Source of the DNA: Argopecten irradians
Taxonomy: Eukaryota > Mollusca > Bivalvia > Pectinida > Pectinidae
NCBI RefSeq assembly: GCF_041381155.1
Contig: NC_091140.1
Span: forward strand, 23,402,864 to 23,466,863
DNA length: 64,000 nucleotides
Direction: 5' to 3'
Below the pieces are notes generated by a model that was not told the DNA's origin, made no database searches, and saw only the letters and a list, made by a program, of their open reading frames with translations. Below are positions 1 through 12,571 of this stretch, in pieces. Every line of letters begins with the position of its first letter. Within the stretch, counting starts at the first letter, position 1. A program made the position numbers and the translations under genes.

Positions 1-754
1 GGTACGTTATCGCTCCCGAATGTCTCCTAAAACTGATCGTACAGTACGTACATTCCTTTAGCATGTTCTTACTACTGTATCGGTTTGGGGCCGTGGTGAT
101 CAAGTGTTGTCCTGACACATTATTACTATGTCCTTACTCATGATGTTAGAATATGTAGGTGGTTGTTCTCCGGGAACTTTGACTTTTTTTGTACATCATC
201 AATCTGGGAAGGTTTTTATTAATTGGCCTTGTCTGTATCAAATATGTTTACATTTACTTGTCTCGATACGAACTATCTGACTCCAATCTGATTACAATGC
301 TCTGATTAAAGTACATACAAGGGTATATTTTAATCAGGTTGATTTCTCTAAGCTGGCAAACGCTATATCATTCATTTATTTGAAATTGTATTTTTCCCTT
401 CTTTCTGAAAGTTTCTACTGCCCTACCTTTGGCCTTAAAAATGATGTTTCGCCTGCATGGTAAGGGATCTAGGTTCTGGTTTTGACAAAGTTCAACATCT
501 TCAAATATACACACTTACACCAAAATGGCTTTTAGTTTTTGAAATACCAATATAGAAAAAAAAAATATATTAATTATTTAGGTTTAGTACCAGTAAAGGA
601 CATCAATAAAAGCAAAGTCAAATTCCTTGTATACAAAAAGATTCGGAGCTAATTTAAGAATATGGAGCGAACAGTATCTACCCTACCCAACTGTCATGGA
701 CACAATAAAGGGCGGCGCGCGGTATAGGTTACTATGAAAAGAAGTCTTGCTATG
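1..754. other. Intergenic, 5' flank of the C1q gene
   Basis: No coding exon, RNA gene or clear repeat was seen in this stretch. It is AT-rich and holds only short chance ORFs. It is presumably the upstream region of the gene that starts at 778. Confidence 0.5.
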
Positions 755-762
755 TTACGTCA
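755..762 (+). promoter_or_regulatory. CRE-like site upstream of the C1q gene
   Basis: TTACGTCA, a one-mismatch match to the cAMP-response element TGACGTCA, lies 16 bp before the ATG at 778. A weak TATA-like TATAGG lies at about 723. Only the motifs are seen; function is inferred from position. Confidence 0.3.
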
Positions 763-777
763 CTCTTCGTAAATAAC

Positions 778-2611
778 ATGGAGTTAGCACGTCTCCTTGC
801 TGCCCTTTGTCTGGGTATCTCCATATATAGCACAGATTCAGCCACTGCAGTGAATATTTTGCATTCGGACATTCCGAACAGTAAGGCGAACAATATAAGG
901 TAATTTCATATTTATTCCTTGGATAATTCATAAGCCGTGGGGAAAGCCGATTAAGTATTTACGATAGATAACGTATTTCGTTTATATAATCCAATGATTT
1001 GTTTATTTATATATTGTACATATGTATTTGTTTATCATTATTCAAACGTACGAAGAACAATTGGTAGTATTTGCCTGATGATGTTGTTTATGGACACGGC
1101 TAATTCATTTGATACTTGAGAATGTTGGTATAATATTGCATACACACATCGTAATATCAACTAAAAAAAACATTAACGAACTTGCTACTTTTCATGTTAA
1201 ATACACATTTGCATATTTTCAGAGATTTATAAATGTTTTGCTATTTTTCAAAACACTAATACATTGAAATATTATCAGAGATTTATAAATGTGTTTTCCG
1301 TCTTGCGTAGGTCGTCAGAGAGAGCTGGCACGTTGGAAGGTATTATCAGAAGATTGGATGAACAGGAAGCAAGGATTCTACAACTAGAAACAATGTTATC
1401 AGAAAATTTGGAGACGATTACAGAAAAAGACAGAGTGATTGAAAATCTAAACATGCGCGTGGCTGATCTTGAAGCTATAATTGGGACGGGCATGTCCAGA
1501 AAAGAACGATCACTACCAATATCAGATGACCATCAAACTCGAAATAAATCTACAAGTATATTGAGTGAAAATAAAACCACTCCCGATGGGCCTTACCTGA
1601 GTCAGGACAATTACAATGGCAAAGAAAAGTAGATCACTTCATGATGAAGAACACGTTAAATTACCCCAATCTGACCGAAACACTAAATTCATCGGATCAA
1701 GTGAACATAAGCATTGGTCAAGTATGTATTTATGTATGATAAACTAGGGATATTTACACAAACCTCTTCCTTAAAGTAGATGTCCGAATTATAATAGCCA
1801 ATTTGATAAAAAAAATAGTATGCATCAGGGTTAACATAAGGTATTACTGTTAACTCGGAAGTTGTTGTTTAACTTGAAAATTTTGACACAGCATATGAAA
1901 AATGTACATTTGAGAAAATTCCACAGGGTTGGTAAATATATCTGTCACCAATGAGCTATGCCCTTACATTTATCTGTGAATCATTTTTATACTTTAGCAT
2001 GTAAATGGCGGTGATATATAGACATTCGAAATGTTACTAGTTTAAACAGTAGTAAGTGCATAATTTCCTGTGTTTAAAGTGACGAAGTTTAAATAGAGGG
2101 TATGGATATAATGTTTTTGATTAATTAGAGAAATACAATAACAGGTTTGCAAAGCATATACATATACAGATTACATGTATTTACAGATCGTGTTGGACCC
2201 TCAATAACGCATGATAACGTAGCATTCTGCGTGAAAATGTCCGCTGACACCAGTCTTCAACTACACGAAATACTCATATTCAACCAAGTAATGACTGACA
2301 CAGCCCACACCTTCAATACCGGAACTGGTATTTATGTAGTTCCGGTCAGCGGAGTATACGTGTTCACTTGGTCATGCACGAGTGGAAACAATGGAGACGG
2401 GGCTGTATGGACTTCGCTTAGAGTTGATGGTATTTCAAGAGCGGTATCGTATGCCGATTCGCCTAATGGTGGAGATTGGGAGAGCAGTACAGGTCTTATC
2501 GTGATATCCGTCAACCAAGGTGTTTCTGTGTACATCCGAGCAGAACTACTGGGTAATATTATCAGTAATGACCGTGCAACTACGACCTTTTCTGGCTGGC
2601 GATTGTTTTAA
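778..2611 (+). CDS. Secreted coiled-coil C1q-domain protein (three exons)
   Basis: Best model: exons 778-899, 1311-1555 and 2187-2611 (792 nt, 263 aa). Exon 1 starts at ATG 778 and encodes a signal peptide (MELARLLAALCLGISIYS). It ends in phase 2 before GTAATT; the acceptor ...TTGCGTAG at 1310 restores Arg41. Exon 2 encodes a heptad-rich coiled coil (about residues 45-95). It ends in phase 1 before GTATAT at 1556, and the acceptor ...TTTACAG at 2186 completes Asn123. Exon 3 is a globular C1q domain (about 128-263) with VAFCVKM near its start, TGIYVVPVSGVYVFTW in the middle and a terminal TTFSGWRLF. No collagen repeat is present. In bivalves such C1qDC proteins are abundant secreted lectin-like or opsonin-like molecules; this one's ligand is unknown. 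A stronger-looking donor, GTATGT at 1722, also has phase 1 but is reached only through a TAG (1630) or in another frame, so I prefer 1556. Confidence 0.85.
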
Positions 2612-2771
2612 ATGATCTTTTTTAAAGTTGAAGCATTTAAATACACGTATGTGATGTTGAGTCACTGTTTACAATTTCAAACTGGATATTCAAAATTCAA
2701 AAAATATCATTGATAAGAAATTCAATGTTTTATAATGACAAGCTTCTTGTATTACACGTTGCTCTTGACGG

Positions 2772-2777
2772 AATAAA
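2772..2777 (+). terminator. Poly(A) signal of the C1q gene
   Basis: AATAAA lies 160 bp after the stop codon at 2609-2611, a usual distance for a metazoan 3' UTR. Confidence 0.6.
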
Positions 2778-2999
2778 GCGATTTGATATTCAGACAACAT
2801 AGAACCATCATAGAACTATGAATCTAAAATGATAAAAATCCACATTAAGAATACCATTTTTTATATGGACATATTTTATTTGCTAGCAACATACACAATC
2901 TTAAATGTATACGCTAATTAAGTTGATCTATGACTAAATCTTATTCTTTAATATAAAAATGTACTTTTCGATTTTGCTTTTTAATTATAAAAAATGAAG

Positions 3000-5900
3000 C
3001 AAATGTTTGCCTCCTTTGCAATCCTCAAACTGAACAACCCACTCCGAAAAAATGAATGAATTACTATTGCCGTTTACAGCAGTCACGTATACATGTGCCC
3101 CCAGATTAGATAAAAAGAGCAAAACGGAAGATAAGCCATGGTTTAATGAAAATTGTAAAAAGTTATATATTGAATACAAGCAATGTTTGTCCTTTTTAAC
3201 TCTGATAAATCTAAAGAAAACCGTAATAAACTTGTACAAAAAAAAAACGCATATACAAGAAGTTAGAATGTAAATTCAAACGTGAATATAAAGCACAACA
3301 AGGCAACATGTTAAACTACATGAGAAAACATAACCCGAAGGATTTTTACAGAAAATTCAGGAAAAGAAATAAGGGTGTTAAATGTAACCTGGACGAACAT
3401 GCTTTTTTACGAATACTTTCATGAATTATCTTCCACTGCACCCCAAGAGAATGAAATGGTAACTGACTCTTTACACGATTATGATGCATGTAACAATATC
3501 TCTAATTCAGTTTTTAATGAATTAGATGCCGATATTACTGAGAAAGAAATATTTAAAGCTGTTAATAATTTAAGCACATCTAAAGCATGTGGTCAGGATC
3601 TACTAATTAATGAGTATTTTATTAAGTGTAAATATGTTCTTTTGCCTTGCCTAGTTGTATTGTTTAATAATATTTTTAAGTCTGGTAACTATCCAACCTC
3701 CTGGTCAATAGGTAACATTGTTCCTGTTTTCAAGAAGGGTAATAAGGATGACACTAATAATTATAGAGGCATTACTTTAATAAGTTGTTTGGGGAAACTT
3801 TTCACTTCAATTTTGAACAATAGACTAGTTGATTTTGATTATGAATATTCAAAAATAAGTGATGCACAGTTTGGTTTTAAAAAACATACGTCAACAGTTG
3901 ATGCTATATTTGTCTTACAATCTTTAATAAGCAAAACATTAAAAAACAGAAAGAGATTGTACTGCTGTTTCATTGATTTTAGGAAAGCATTTGATTTTGT
4001 AAATCGGCAGAATTTTATGGTTTAAATTAATCAAAGAGGGCGTGGAAGGGAAAATGCTACGTATAATACGTTCATTATACAATGATGGCAAATGTTGTGT
4101 TAAGTATGATAATAAAATGTCTGATTTCTTTGAGTGCAAGAATGGTTTATTCCAAGGCGAAATATTGTCATCTTTAATGTTCTCAATGTACGTTAATGAT
4201 TGTGAGATGAGTTTTTTAACAGATGACTGTCCGTCTATTGAATTGCAAACACTTAATCTATTTATATTGATGTACGCAGACGACATGGTACTTTTATCCG
4301 AAACTGCAGAGGGTTTACAAAAAATGCTAGATTCACTTTCTACTTACACCAAAAAATGGAACTTAACTGTAAATACTGATAAAACTAAAGTATTAGTTTT
4401 CAGAAACCGGGGGAAAACTAAGAGAGGATGATATTTAGTTTTATAACGGTTGCCAGGTAGAGATTGTAAACGATTTTAATTACCTTGGTATTCTTCTAAA
4501 TTTTAACGGTAAATTCAGAAAGCACAAAAATAATTTCTGAACAGGGTAAGAAAGCTCTTTTTGCAGTGTCAAATGTATGTAAGAAAAACTTTTTTAACAT
4601 TGAAACACAACTTCATGTATTTGATAACTATGTTGCTAGTATTTTAAATTACAGTAGTGAAGTATGGGGTTTCACAAAGCACCAAGAATAGAAAAATTGC
4701 ACTTGAGTTTTTGCAACCGATTATTAGGAGTTAAGAAAAGTACAGCAAATTGTATGGTATATCATGAATTAGGCAGATTACCGATGGCTATTGTGAGAAA
4801 AGTAAGTATTTTTAAATATTGGATTAAATTAAAGACTTCAAATAACTGTATTTTAAATGCTATCTATCAAGAAATGCTTGAGAAGGGGAGTGATTGGTCG
4901 GATAGTGTCAGAGATGAATTATACAGAATGGGGTTAGGTTATATTTGGCATAGTGATAAATCAAACGTAGAATGTATGATATATTCCAACAAGACTGCAG
5001 TGAACAGATAGAATTATCCTCTAAGTGCTCATTGTACAAATGTATTCACGAAGGTTTTGGTCTACAGAAATATTTAACAAAATCTATAGGGACTCAAAAT
5101 TTGAAAGAAATATCAAAAATTCGTATGTCGTCACATAAGTTAAATATCGAGAGAGGTCGTTATAACAATACAGATAGAAGTCGTCGAATTTGTACATCAT
5201 GCAATAGCGGGGATATCGAGGATGAATATCATTTTATTATTAAATGCGAAAGTTTTAAAGATATAAGAAGTAAGTGTATCAAGAGATATTATTTTCAAAA
5301 CCCTAGTATGTTTAAATGTGTGCAATTAATGAAAACAGATAATATAAAAGATCTGTCAAATTTAGCCAAATTTATCAGATTGAGCAGCAAAATGAGAGAA
5401 AGTTTAGCATGAAAAATGGCATACCGTATTAATACTAACGTACATGTACTATCAATGCCGTGGTTGAAGGTTTTATTTGAATGATTAAATTAATGTGTTA
5501 ATAATATAGAATGTAAAGTTAATTTTATATGTGAAAATACTATTAATGTAACTTGAGTAACGTAAATGTAATATTATGCGAACAAGATCATGTATAAGTA
5601 ATGTAACGTAAGAATGAGATAACATGAAATAATAATATTAATGTAATGTGCTAGTAACGTCTAATGTATATAATATATAGTTAATACAATGTAACGTATC
5701 AATGTAATATGCGCTGGTTAGTGAATGTAAGATGAGTAACGTGTAGATGTAATGTAAGAACATTATTGGATATAAATCGAGTAACGTTCAAATGTAAAAT
5801 AGGATTATAAATGAATGTATTGTGAGTATTGTGAGATATAATATGAGAGCAATAATAAAAAAAAAACAACAAGTTTTTCTGTAAGTAATGTATAAATGTA

Positions 5901-6181
5901 ATATGAGAGTGGTAAAACGTGTTGTGTGACAATAACATATTAATGGTATATGTCAATAATGGATGAAAAATATTATATGAAAATTAGAAAATAAATGTGA
6001 CGAATGTAAGTATATCGTAATGTGAGATATCTCTCTACACTGCATACGTGTACACTGCGAGAATGTTTGTGTGTCTGTACATATTGTATTGTTTTTCCTG
6101 TCTGCACTGTATATATATATATGCACTGTACCGATAAACCAATTGGTTCAAAGTAATAAAGAACTGAACTGAACTGAACTT
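3000..6181 (+). mobile_element. Dead, 5'-truncated non-LTR retrotransposon (LINE 1)
   Basis: Pieces of one reverse-transcriptase ORF lie in order in shifting frames: 3052-3273, 3375-4025, 4042-4431, 4664-5011 and 4972-5412. That implies at least four frame changes. RT landmarks: the finger region NYRGITLISCLGKLF, the motif A block CCFIDFRKAFDFV, and the catalytic box YADD at 4273-4284. A WGFHKA...LLGVKKST block follows, then a Cys/His motif (CTSCN...DEYHF...C) near the C-terminus. The apurinic endonuclease domain is missing, so the copy is 5' truncated; the exact left edge is uncertain. The 3' UTR from about 5413 is full of degenerate AATGTAA-type repeats. The element ends in a microsatellite tail of four GAACT units (6161-6181), typical of LINEs that prime on short tandem repeats. 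It starts shortly after the C1q poly(A) signal. Confidence 0.88.
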
Positions 6182-6499
6182 GTGCTAGGCTGGAGTTCAT
6201 CTGCATCAGTGTCTAAGGTAGATGATGCCCTTGTACTAGCATATAAGTTGTATGTCTAAGGTAGCGACTTTCAGAGCCGGAAGGGGCGTCGATTATTTCT
6301 TTCCATTTTTTTTTCAACGCGGCATATTTGTTAAATGCATGTGATGGGGTGATAATGCAATTTATGGTCTTCAATTCATCTGCAACTTTTGTCCAAATCT
6401 TCTGATGATTTCGATTTTTTTTATAAAATCAGCATGCATTTCATTCCTTAGAAAAACTAATTTGTCTTCTTCGTTGTCTCTCCATACATGAAACGAATT
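6182..6499. other. Short non-coding spacer
   Basis: Sequence between the LINE 1 tail and the 48-bp array. Nothing recognisable was seen. Confidence 0.4.
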
Positions 6500-6782
6500 G
6501 AGACTTTGTCTGGTAGTGCCACTACTTTGTCCAGTGGTTGAGTCATTGCTGCTTTGTCTGACAGTACCACAACATTGTCCAGTGGTTGAGTCATTGCTGC
6601 TTTGTCTTGCAGTGCCACAACTTTGTCCAGTGGTTGAATTATGACTGCTTTGTCTGGTAGCGCCACAACTTTGTCCAGTGGTTGAGTAATGGCTGCTTGG
6701 TCTGGTAGTGTCGATACTTTGTCCAGTGGTTGAGTTATGACTGCTTTGTCTGGTAGTGCCACAACTTTGTCCAGTGGTTGAG
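6500..6782. repeat. 48-bp minisatellite, about six units
   Basis: The block CCAGTGGTTGAG recurs at 6531, 6579, 6627, 6675, 6723 and 6771, exactly every 48 bp, with a TTTGTCTGGTAGTGCCAC segment between. Because 48 is divisible by three, the minus strand is open as a 16-residue repeat (QPLDKVVALPDKAVIT). There is no credible start, splice site or conserved domain, so I treat it as non-coding. It directly abuts the truncated left end of LINE 2. Confidence 0.8.
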
Positions 6783-6784
6783 GA

Positions 6785-9372
6785 ATGGCTGCTAGTGCTT
6801 TGTATCGTGGTTCCTCACACATCGACTGGCAGAACAACCAAACAATCGCAGGCAAACCAGATCAAGCACAGCACCAATACTTACAAGACATTATGGCAGA
6901 CAGCTCTTTCACACAATTCACAAACAAACCCACTAGAGGTGACCACATACTTGATCTCACATTCACAAACAGAACGCCAATCATAAACAAAACAGAAACA
7001 ACACCACCCATAGGCAAAGCCGATCATGACATAGTATACACAAAAGCTGACGTCAGACTTAAGAGATCAAGAAAAGAACCCAGAAACATATACATTTACA
7101 ACAAAGCCAACTGGGAACAAATCAGACAAGATTAAATGAACTGCATGAATCACAAGAGCTACAAACAAATGAAACTAAGGACTCATTATGGAACAAATTC
7201 AAATCTACACTACACAAATCAGTGGGAACAAAGAACATATCCCAAAAACTATTGACATACAAATATAAACGTTCCTGGATAACAAACTCACTACGTAGAC
7301 TCATCAACAAATTCAAACGACTTCACGCCAAATGTCGCTCAAATTACCAACTAACACAAACATACAAAACAATAAAACCAGAGGTACAAATACAGATGCG
7401 CAATGCATACCGTTCTTACTTAGAAAAAAATGATTAAAGATCTCTCTACAGACGAGCAAATAGTCCCAACAACACATAAACGATATAACCATAAGAAATT
7501 ATTTAGCTACATCAAAACAACTCGAAAAGAAAACACTGATATCATAGCCCTACGTAAAGATGGTCAACTCGTAACGGAGACCACTACAAAAGCAAATGCT
7601 CGCAATCAACAATTTCAAAAAGCATTCATAACAGAACAAAACCATAACATACCAAACAAAGGCCAATCACCACACCCCATTATGCCTCAAATACACATAA
7701 CATTTTTGGGAATCATAAAACTCTTAGTAAACATTAACCCACATAAAGCTTCAGGGCCAGACCAAATACATGGGGAATTACTCAAAGAACTAAAAGACGT
7801 AACAGCACCCATTCTCACAAAAATATTCACAACATCTCTCACCACAGGAAAACTGCCTCATGACTGGAAGCATGTCATGTTCATCCTATATATTAAAAAA
7901 GGAGACAAACACAACCCTAAAAAGTATAGACCAGTCTCACTCATCTCAATTTCATGCAAACTCATGGAACATATGATAACAAGCTCTACAATGAAACACC
8001 TCGAAAACAATAACATTCTCTATAATTTACAACACGGATTCAGAGCGTCCCGATCATGCGAAACACAACCAGTCATTTTTATACATAAATTAACACAAAA
8101 CAATAACAACAAGCAAACATACATCATCATCATGGACTTTGCCAAAGCATTTGACAAAGACCTATATCATTGCCTACAATACAAACTCACAGGACAAACA
8201 CTTACATGGATTACAGACTTCTTACCACACCGCACCAAACAGTTTAACTTGAAGGGAAACAATCAGAAAAAATACCAGTTACACCAGGAGTACCTCAAGG
8301 AGCCTGTTTGGGCCCAATACTTTTCCTTGTATACATAAACGACTTCCCAAAATACATCAAACACAGCACCCTCAGACTCTTAACAGCATAATATACAAAA
8401 CCATACATAACACACAAGATGTACTTAAATTACGAAAAGATCTAGACGCAGAATGTTGGTGGGAGGAAGATTGGTTTATGTCCTTCTACCCGGACAAGTG
8501 TAACGGCCTCAGCATTGCAAACAAACGTACAAAGACCAATTATACATACAAACTCCACGACCACAAATTACAACAAGTAACATCTTGAAAATATCTAGGA
8601 ATCACAATACAAAATAACTTACGATGGGACACACACAACAACAACATAACTGCAAATGCTAACAAGACACTAGGATTCTTGAAACGAAATCTCCAGATAA
8701 ACTCACAACATATAAAAGAACATGCTTACAAATCCATAGTCAGAACCAAACTGGAGTACTGCTCCTCCGTGTGGGACCCCCACCAGACAAATCAAATCAT
8801 GCAAATTGAAAAAAAAACATAACGCAGAGCAGCACGCTACACAACTAGCAGATAGCACAACACAAGTTTAGTACAAGACATGATGGAAAACCTCAACTGG
8901 ACCTCACTACAAACACGCAGAACAAGAACACGTATAATATTATTTTATAAAATCATACACCAGTACGTGGTAATAGACTATAGTCAAATTCTTCATCTGA
9001 CAGACTACAGGATCAGACAATCACATCCATTCACATATAGACATATAGCTGCCACGAAGGACATATTCAAACATTCACTTTTCCCACACACAATTAAACG
9101 ATGGAACATCCTCCCGGTGGCTACAGTACAAAGCACCACATTAGAGGTCTTCAAGACACATATCCTAGAAACAAAACTTGAAGACCTAAACCCCACTCCC
9201 TAAAACTCTATCATATTTTTATCTTATAACTAAAAAAATAACCTGCACCTTCAAAATCACTGTATATATGTTGACTCTTTTTTACAATCTATGCACGCTC
9301 CTGCCAGTCCACACAATATAATCATCGTCATCGATGGATTTGTGGCACCAATAAGAAGAAGAGATAAATCAA
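6785..9372 (+). mobile_element. Dead CR1/Jockey-type LINE (LINE 2), 5' truncated
   Basis: The fragment opens inside the endonuclease C-terminus (SSHIDWQ, then PTRGDHILDLTFTN and a DHDIVY block) at 6785-7135. It continues through a connector (7136-7437) into RT (7430-8338), with KASGPDQIHGELLK, YRPVSLISISCKLME, HGFRASRSC and IIIMDFAKAFDK. The GVPQG box follows in another frame near 8290. The expected catalytic (Y/F)ADD box near 8380 has been lost by a small deletion and stop, so this RT cannot be active. A final open piece at 8880-9203 carries the typical C-terminal LTDYRIRQ...FKHSLFPHTIKRWN...LEVFKTH sequence. The 3' UTR ends in GGATTTGTGGCACCAATAAG followed by an AAG-rich tail near 9370. Several frameshifts and stops are present. 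It belongs to a different clade from LINE 1. A fragment of the same family lies at 29150-29280. Confidence 0.88.
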
Positions 9373-9537
9373 ACTCAGGTGTGTAAAGTCTGGCACTTGA
9401 GGATGTTATCAAGCTTTCAATGAGACTCTGTTTCACAGCTGGATCGGTTAGTAAAAAATAAAAATATCAAGTTAGTAGAAGAAATAATCAATATTTACTG
9501 TGTAAAAATAATGTCAAATTCCTTTCCTTCTAGCTAA

Positions 9538-10195
9538 ACCGTGTCCTTATCTGTCTTAACGTATCTCTGTCTTAACCATGTACTTCTCTGTCTTAACGTA
9601 TATCTGTCTTAACCATGTACCTCTCTGTCTTAACCATGTACTTCTCTGTCTTAACGTATCTCTGTCTTAGCCATGTACTTCTCTGTCTTAACGTATCTCT
9701 GTCTTAACATGTACTTCTCTGTCTTAATGTGTCTCTGTCTTAAACATGTACATCTTTGTCTCAACCGTGTACTTCTCTTTCTTAACGTATCTCTGTCTTA
9801 ACCATGTACTTCTCTGTCTTAACGTATCTCTGTCTTAACCATGTACTTCTCTGTCTTAACGTATCTCTGTCTTAACTATGTACTTCTCTGTCTTAATGTA
9901 TCTTTGTCTTAACCATGTACCTCTCTGTCCTAACGTATAACTGTCTTAACCGTGTACTTCTCTGTCCTAACATATCTCTGTCTTAACCGTAACATCCCTC
10001 TTAACCATGTACCTTTCTGTCCTAACGTATCTCTGTCTTAAGCATGTACCTCTCTGTCTTAACCGTGTACCTCTCTGTCTTAACGTATCTCTGTCTTACC
10101 CGTATACCTTTCTGTCTTAACCGTATACTTTTCTGTCTTAACGTATCTGTCTTAACCATATACATATCTGTCTTAACGTATCTATCTGAATGTAT
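9538..10195. repeat. Degenerate minisatellite, CTCTGTCTTAAC array
   Basis: About 660 bp are built from alternating units of the type CTCTGTCTTAACGTAT (16 bp) and CTCTGTCTTAACCATGTACTT (21 bp), together a composite period of about 37 bp with many variants. There is a strong strand bias, with T and C on the plus strand. No coding capacity was seen. Confidence 0.85.
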
Positions 10196-11683
10196 CTTTC
10201 ATTTAATAATTTCCTAACATAAACAAACTGCCAGTATTAATTGTTATAAACAACTTGATCTCAAACTATCGGTAGTTTGAAACTAATTGTAAAATGAATG
10301 TAATTAACAGACATTAAATTTAGTATATATTTCCACATGTGCATGGAAACAACTGGTTTATAGCCATTTTTTATATAAAAAAGAGAAGATTTTGTTGTCC
10401 ACAGTTCACTAGAAATAAACATCTTCCCCAGGCTTAAAAACTCAAATAAAACATACCTCTGTTTCTCTGCCATGTTTGCACAATGGTCACAGAATACATG
10501 ACATTTAATCAGGATTTTAATCAAAAGTTGATCAATTTTGATAAATTCACTGCTAACAGTATTAAGTGAGGTAATGAAATCTATGTTGTAGGTTTCTTCA
10601 TTCAAATGAAATGTTTTGTAGAAACATACTGTTTGCCATTAAATCTTACATTTATGTTCGGTCCCCCTCTATTCAATGAGATTGTAATCTCACATAGATT
10701 GAACCGTGGATTTGTACGGCCAATAAAACATGAAAGAATACGCTTACTCTCCTGAAACACCAGCAGTAAACAGGGAACATATCAGGAATTTCTATGATAC
10801 TTTTATTCTTTATACATACATTTAATTTTGCTTGTAACGAGCAAGTTCATTGGCTAAAGTCTTGTGCTTTATTGTGCTTGTGCCTTATTGGTGTTTATAA
10901 TGATTGAAAAAAGCAAGTCGAATTCTAGAAGATTTGTATGACATATTAATCAAATTAATAAAGATACAAGTAAACTGAGATCTGGATTCTACACAAGATT
11001 ATATATTGATTAATTGGATAAGATACAGAAGAATACAAACACGTGAAATTAAACTAAATTATACATATTATTCAAGGAAGTGTCAATATATAAGGTAGCA
11101 AAACCTTTCAGTTAGCGATCGCCACATAAATAATGGCCAGAAATTTAAGTGACGATCGCCAGAAAAAATAATTGCCGGTCGCATAATAACATATTCCGTT
11201 ACTCTGAAAAAATACTTTCACGTAAATTTAGTTATTCATCTTGCAATTTCTATCAAAACAACGTTCGAACTTTCCATGTATTCATTGTATGAAAGTGTTT
11301 CATAAGAGAGGAGCGCATTTATGTTCCAATGAATTGTGATTTCAATTAGTTGTTACATATTATATTTTATGCAAAAATGAAAAAAAAAACTTTTTGAATT
11401 TGATGTACCGCATTTGTTTTTCAATTACTCTTCCTATGAAAAAATGAATGTTATTTTTTTCATTATTTCTATATCATGTGACCGTTTTTATTTTAAATGT
11501 ATCTTGACAAATCTCTTGAAATGTCGAGTTATTTTTTTCTACACGTTTAATATTATTTCTTTGCACCATATATATATATAATATATATATCATGTTAAAA
11601 CATCACCAGACTTAGAGTAAATGGATTTCTTGTCACCGTTATCATCAAAGATTCTTCTCCTGGAGCTCTAGGTACAAAATGAA
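10196..11683. other. Intergenic, AT-rich
   Basis: No supported gene. A 114-codon minus-strand ORF (10261-10605) has no recognisable motif. A stretch at 10690-10730 (GGATTTGTACGGCCAATAAAA) resembles the LINE 2 3' end and may be an old LINE tail. A short palindromic AT microsatellite lies at 11568-11590. Confidence 0.4.
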
Positions 11684-11918
11684 TATACAGTAAGCCAACT
11701 TTTTTTCGCGTGCGATTTATTTTCGCAAATTGCGTGACTAAAGCAAATTTTCCATAGTTTATCTCCGCGAATGGATATCTTACACAATTCTTGTACCATT
11801 AATTTCAAAGATATTTCCATTCAATTTTAATAATTCACGAAACTTAATCTCCGCGGAAATGTTTTGAAGCTGAAATCGCGAATTAAATAGCCACGAAAAA
11901 ACGTTGTTTTACAGTATA
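11684..11918. mobile_element. MITE-like inverted-repeat element, 235 bp
   Basis: The left end TATACAGTAAGCCAACTTTT and the inverted right end TATACTGTAAAACAACGTTT match over about 40 bp, including TTTTTCGCG/TTTTTTCGTGG and a shared ATTCGCGA block. The interior is rich in CGCGAA-type words. There is no coding capacity. The layout fits a non-autonomous DNA transposon; its superfamily is not determined. Confidence 0.65.
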
Positions 11919-12571
11919 CACATTACTTGAAAATATCATTATGGATAATAAGTAAATCACGAAATAAGTCCATTAAGTAATATATACAATATACCTGCTG
12001 CTTCACTTCCAGATTGTCTACACTGAAGGCCCGGTGTTTGATAAATTCTCATAATTGTTACATTTTTTTAAGTTGAAAAATGATAAAATGAAACTCTCCA
12101 AAGCCTCCAATTAGTGTCCTCTTATACTTCTAGTTTCTTTTCTTCGAAAATGTATTTGCTAAATTTCCTGTCTCAGCTGTAATCTCCTTCAAGAATCAAT
12201 AAATATATTACCGTTCTAATCACTGGTGAGTTCTGGAAGCGCAGACTGGCTATATGAGTCAAAGTTTTCAGTTGCTTTATCTCACATGCTAGTTCCTTAT
12301 TTCATCAGAAAATCATAACAGATGTGTTGTACATACATTGATTATTTATAACTGATATATTATCATGAGTTTGTATCCCTCGGCTCAATTCATTGTATCG
12401 TAACCGTTCCGTTTTAATATCTCCAACTTACTTTAGTGTAAATATCCATAGCCGGTATTAACACTAGAATACTCCTCACGATCACGATCCACGTCTGTCT
12501 CCTGTCCGTCCCGGTCTGTCCGGAAGGATTAGTACATATGTCCATTACTTCTAATAATCGCCCTCGAATGG
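11919..12571. other. Non-coding, downstream flank of receptor copy A
   Basis: Nothing coding was recognised. This lies 3' of the minus-strand receptor tail that ends at 12572 and may contain its 3' UTR, but no clear poly(A) signal was found. Confidence 0.35.

Noticed and set aside
1617-1721. Apparent frameshift in the second exon of the C1q gene
   Set aside because: Using the donor at 1556 gives a continuous in-phase model, so no frameshift is needed.
6457-6855. 132-codon minus-strand repeat protein
   Set aside because: It is simply the 48-bp minisatellite read in a frame-neutral period; no domain, splice sites or upstream context.
9538-10195. CRISPR-like array
   Set aside because: Units are directly adjacent and variable, with no unique spacers; this is a eukaryotic minisatellite.
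10261-10605. 114-codon minus-strand ORF
   Set aside because: No recognisable motif, no signal peptide, no splice signals and ordinary AT-rich composition; too weak to call.
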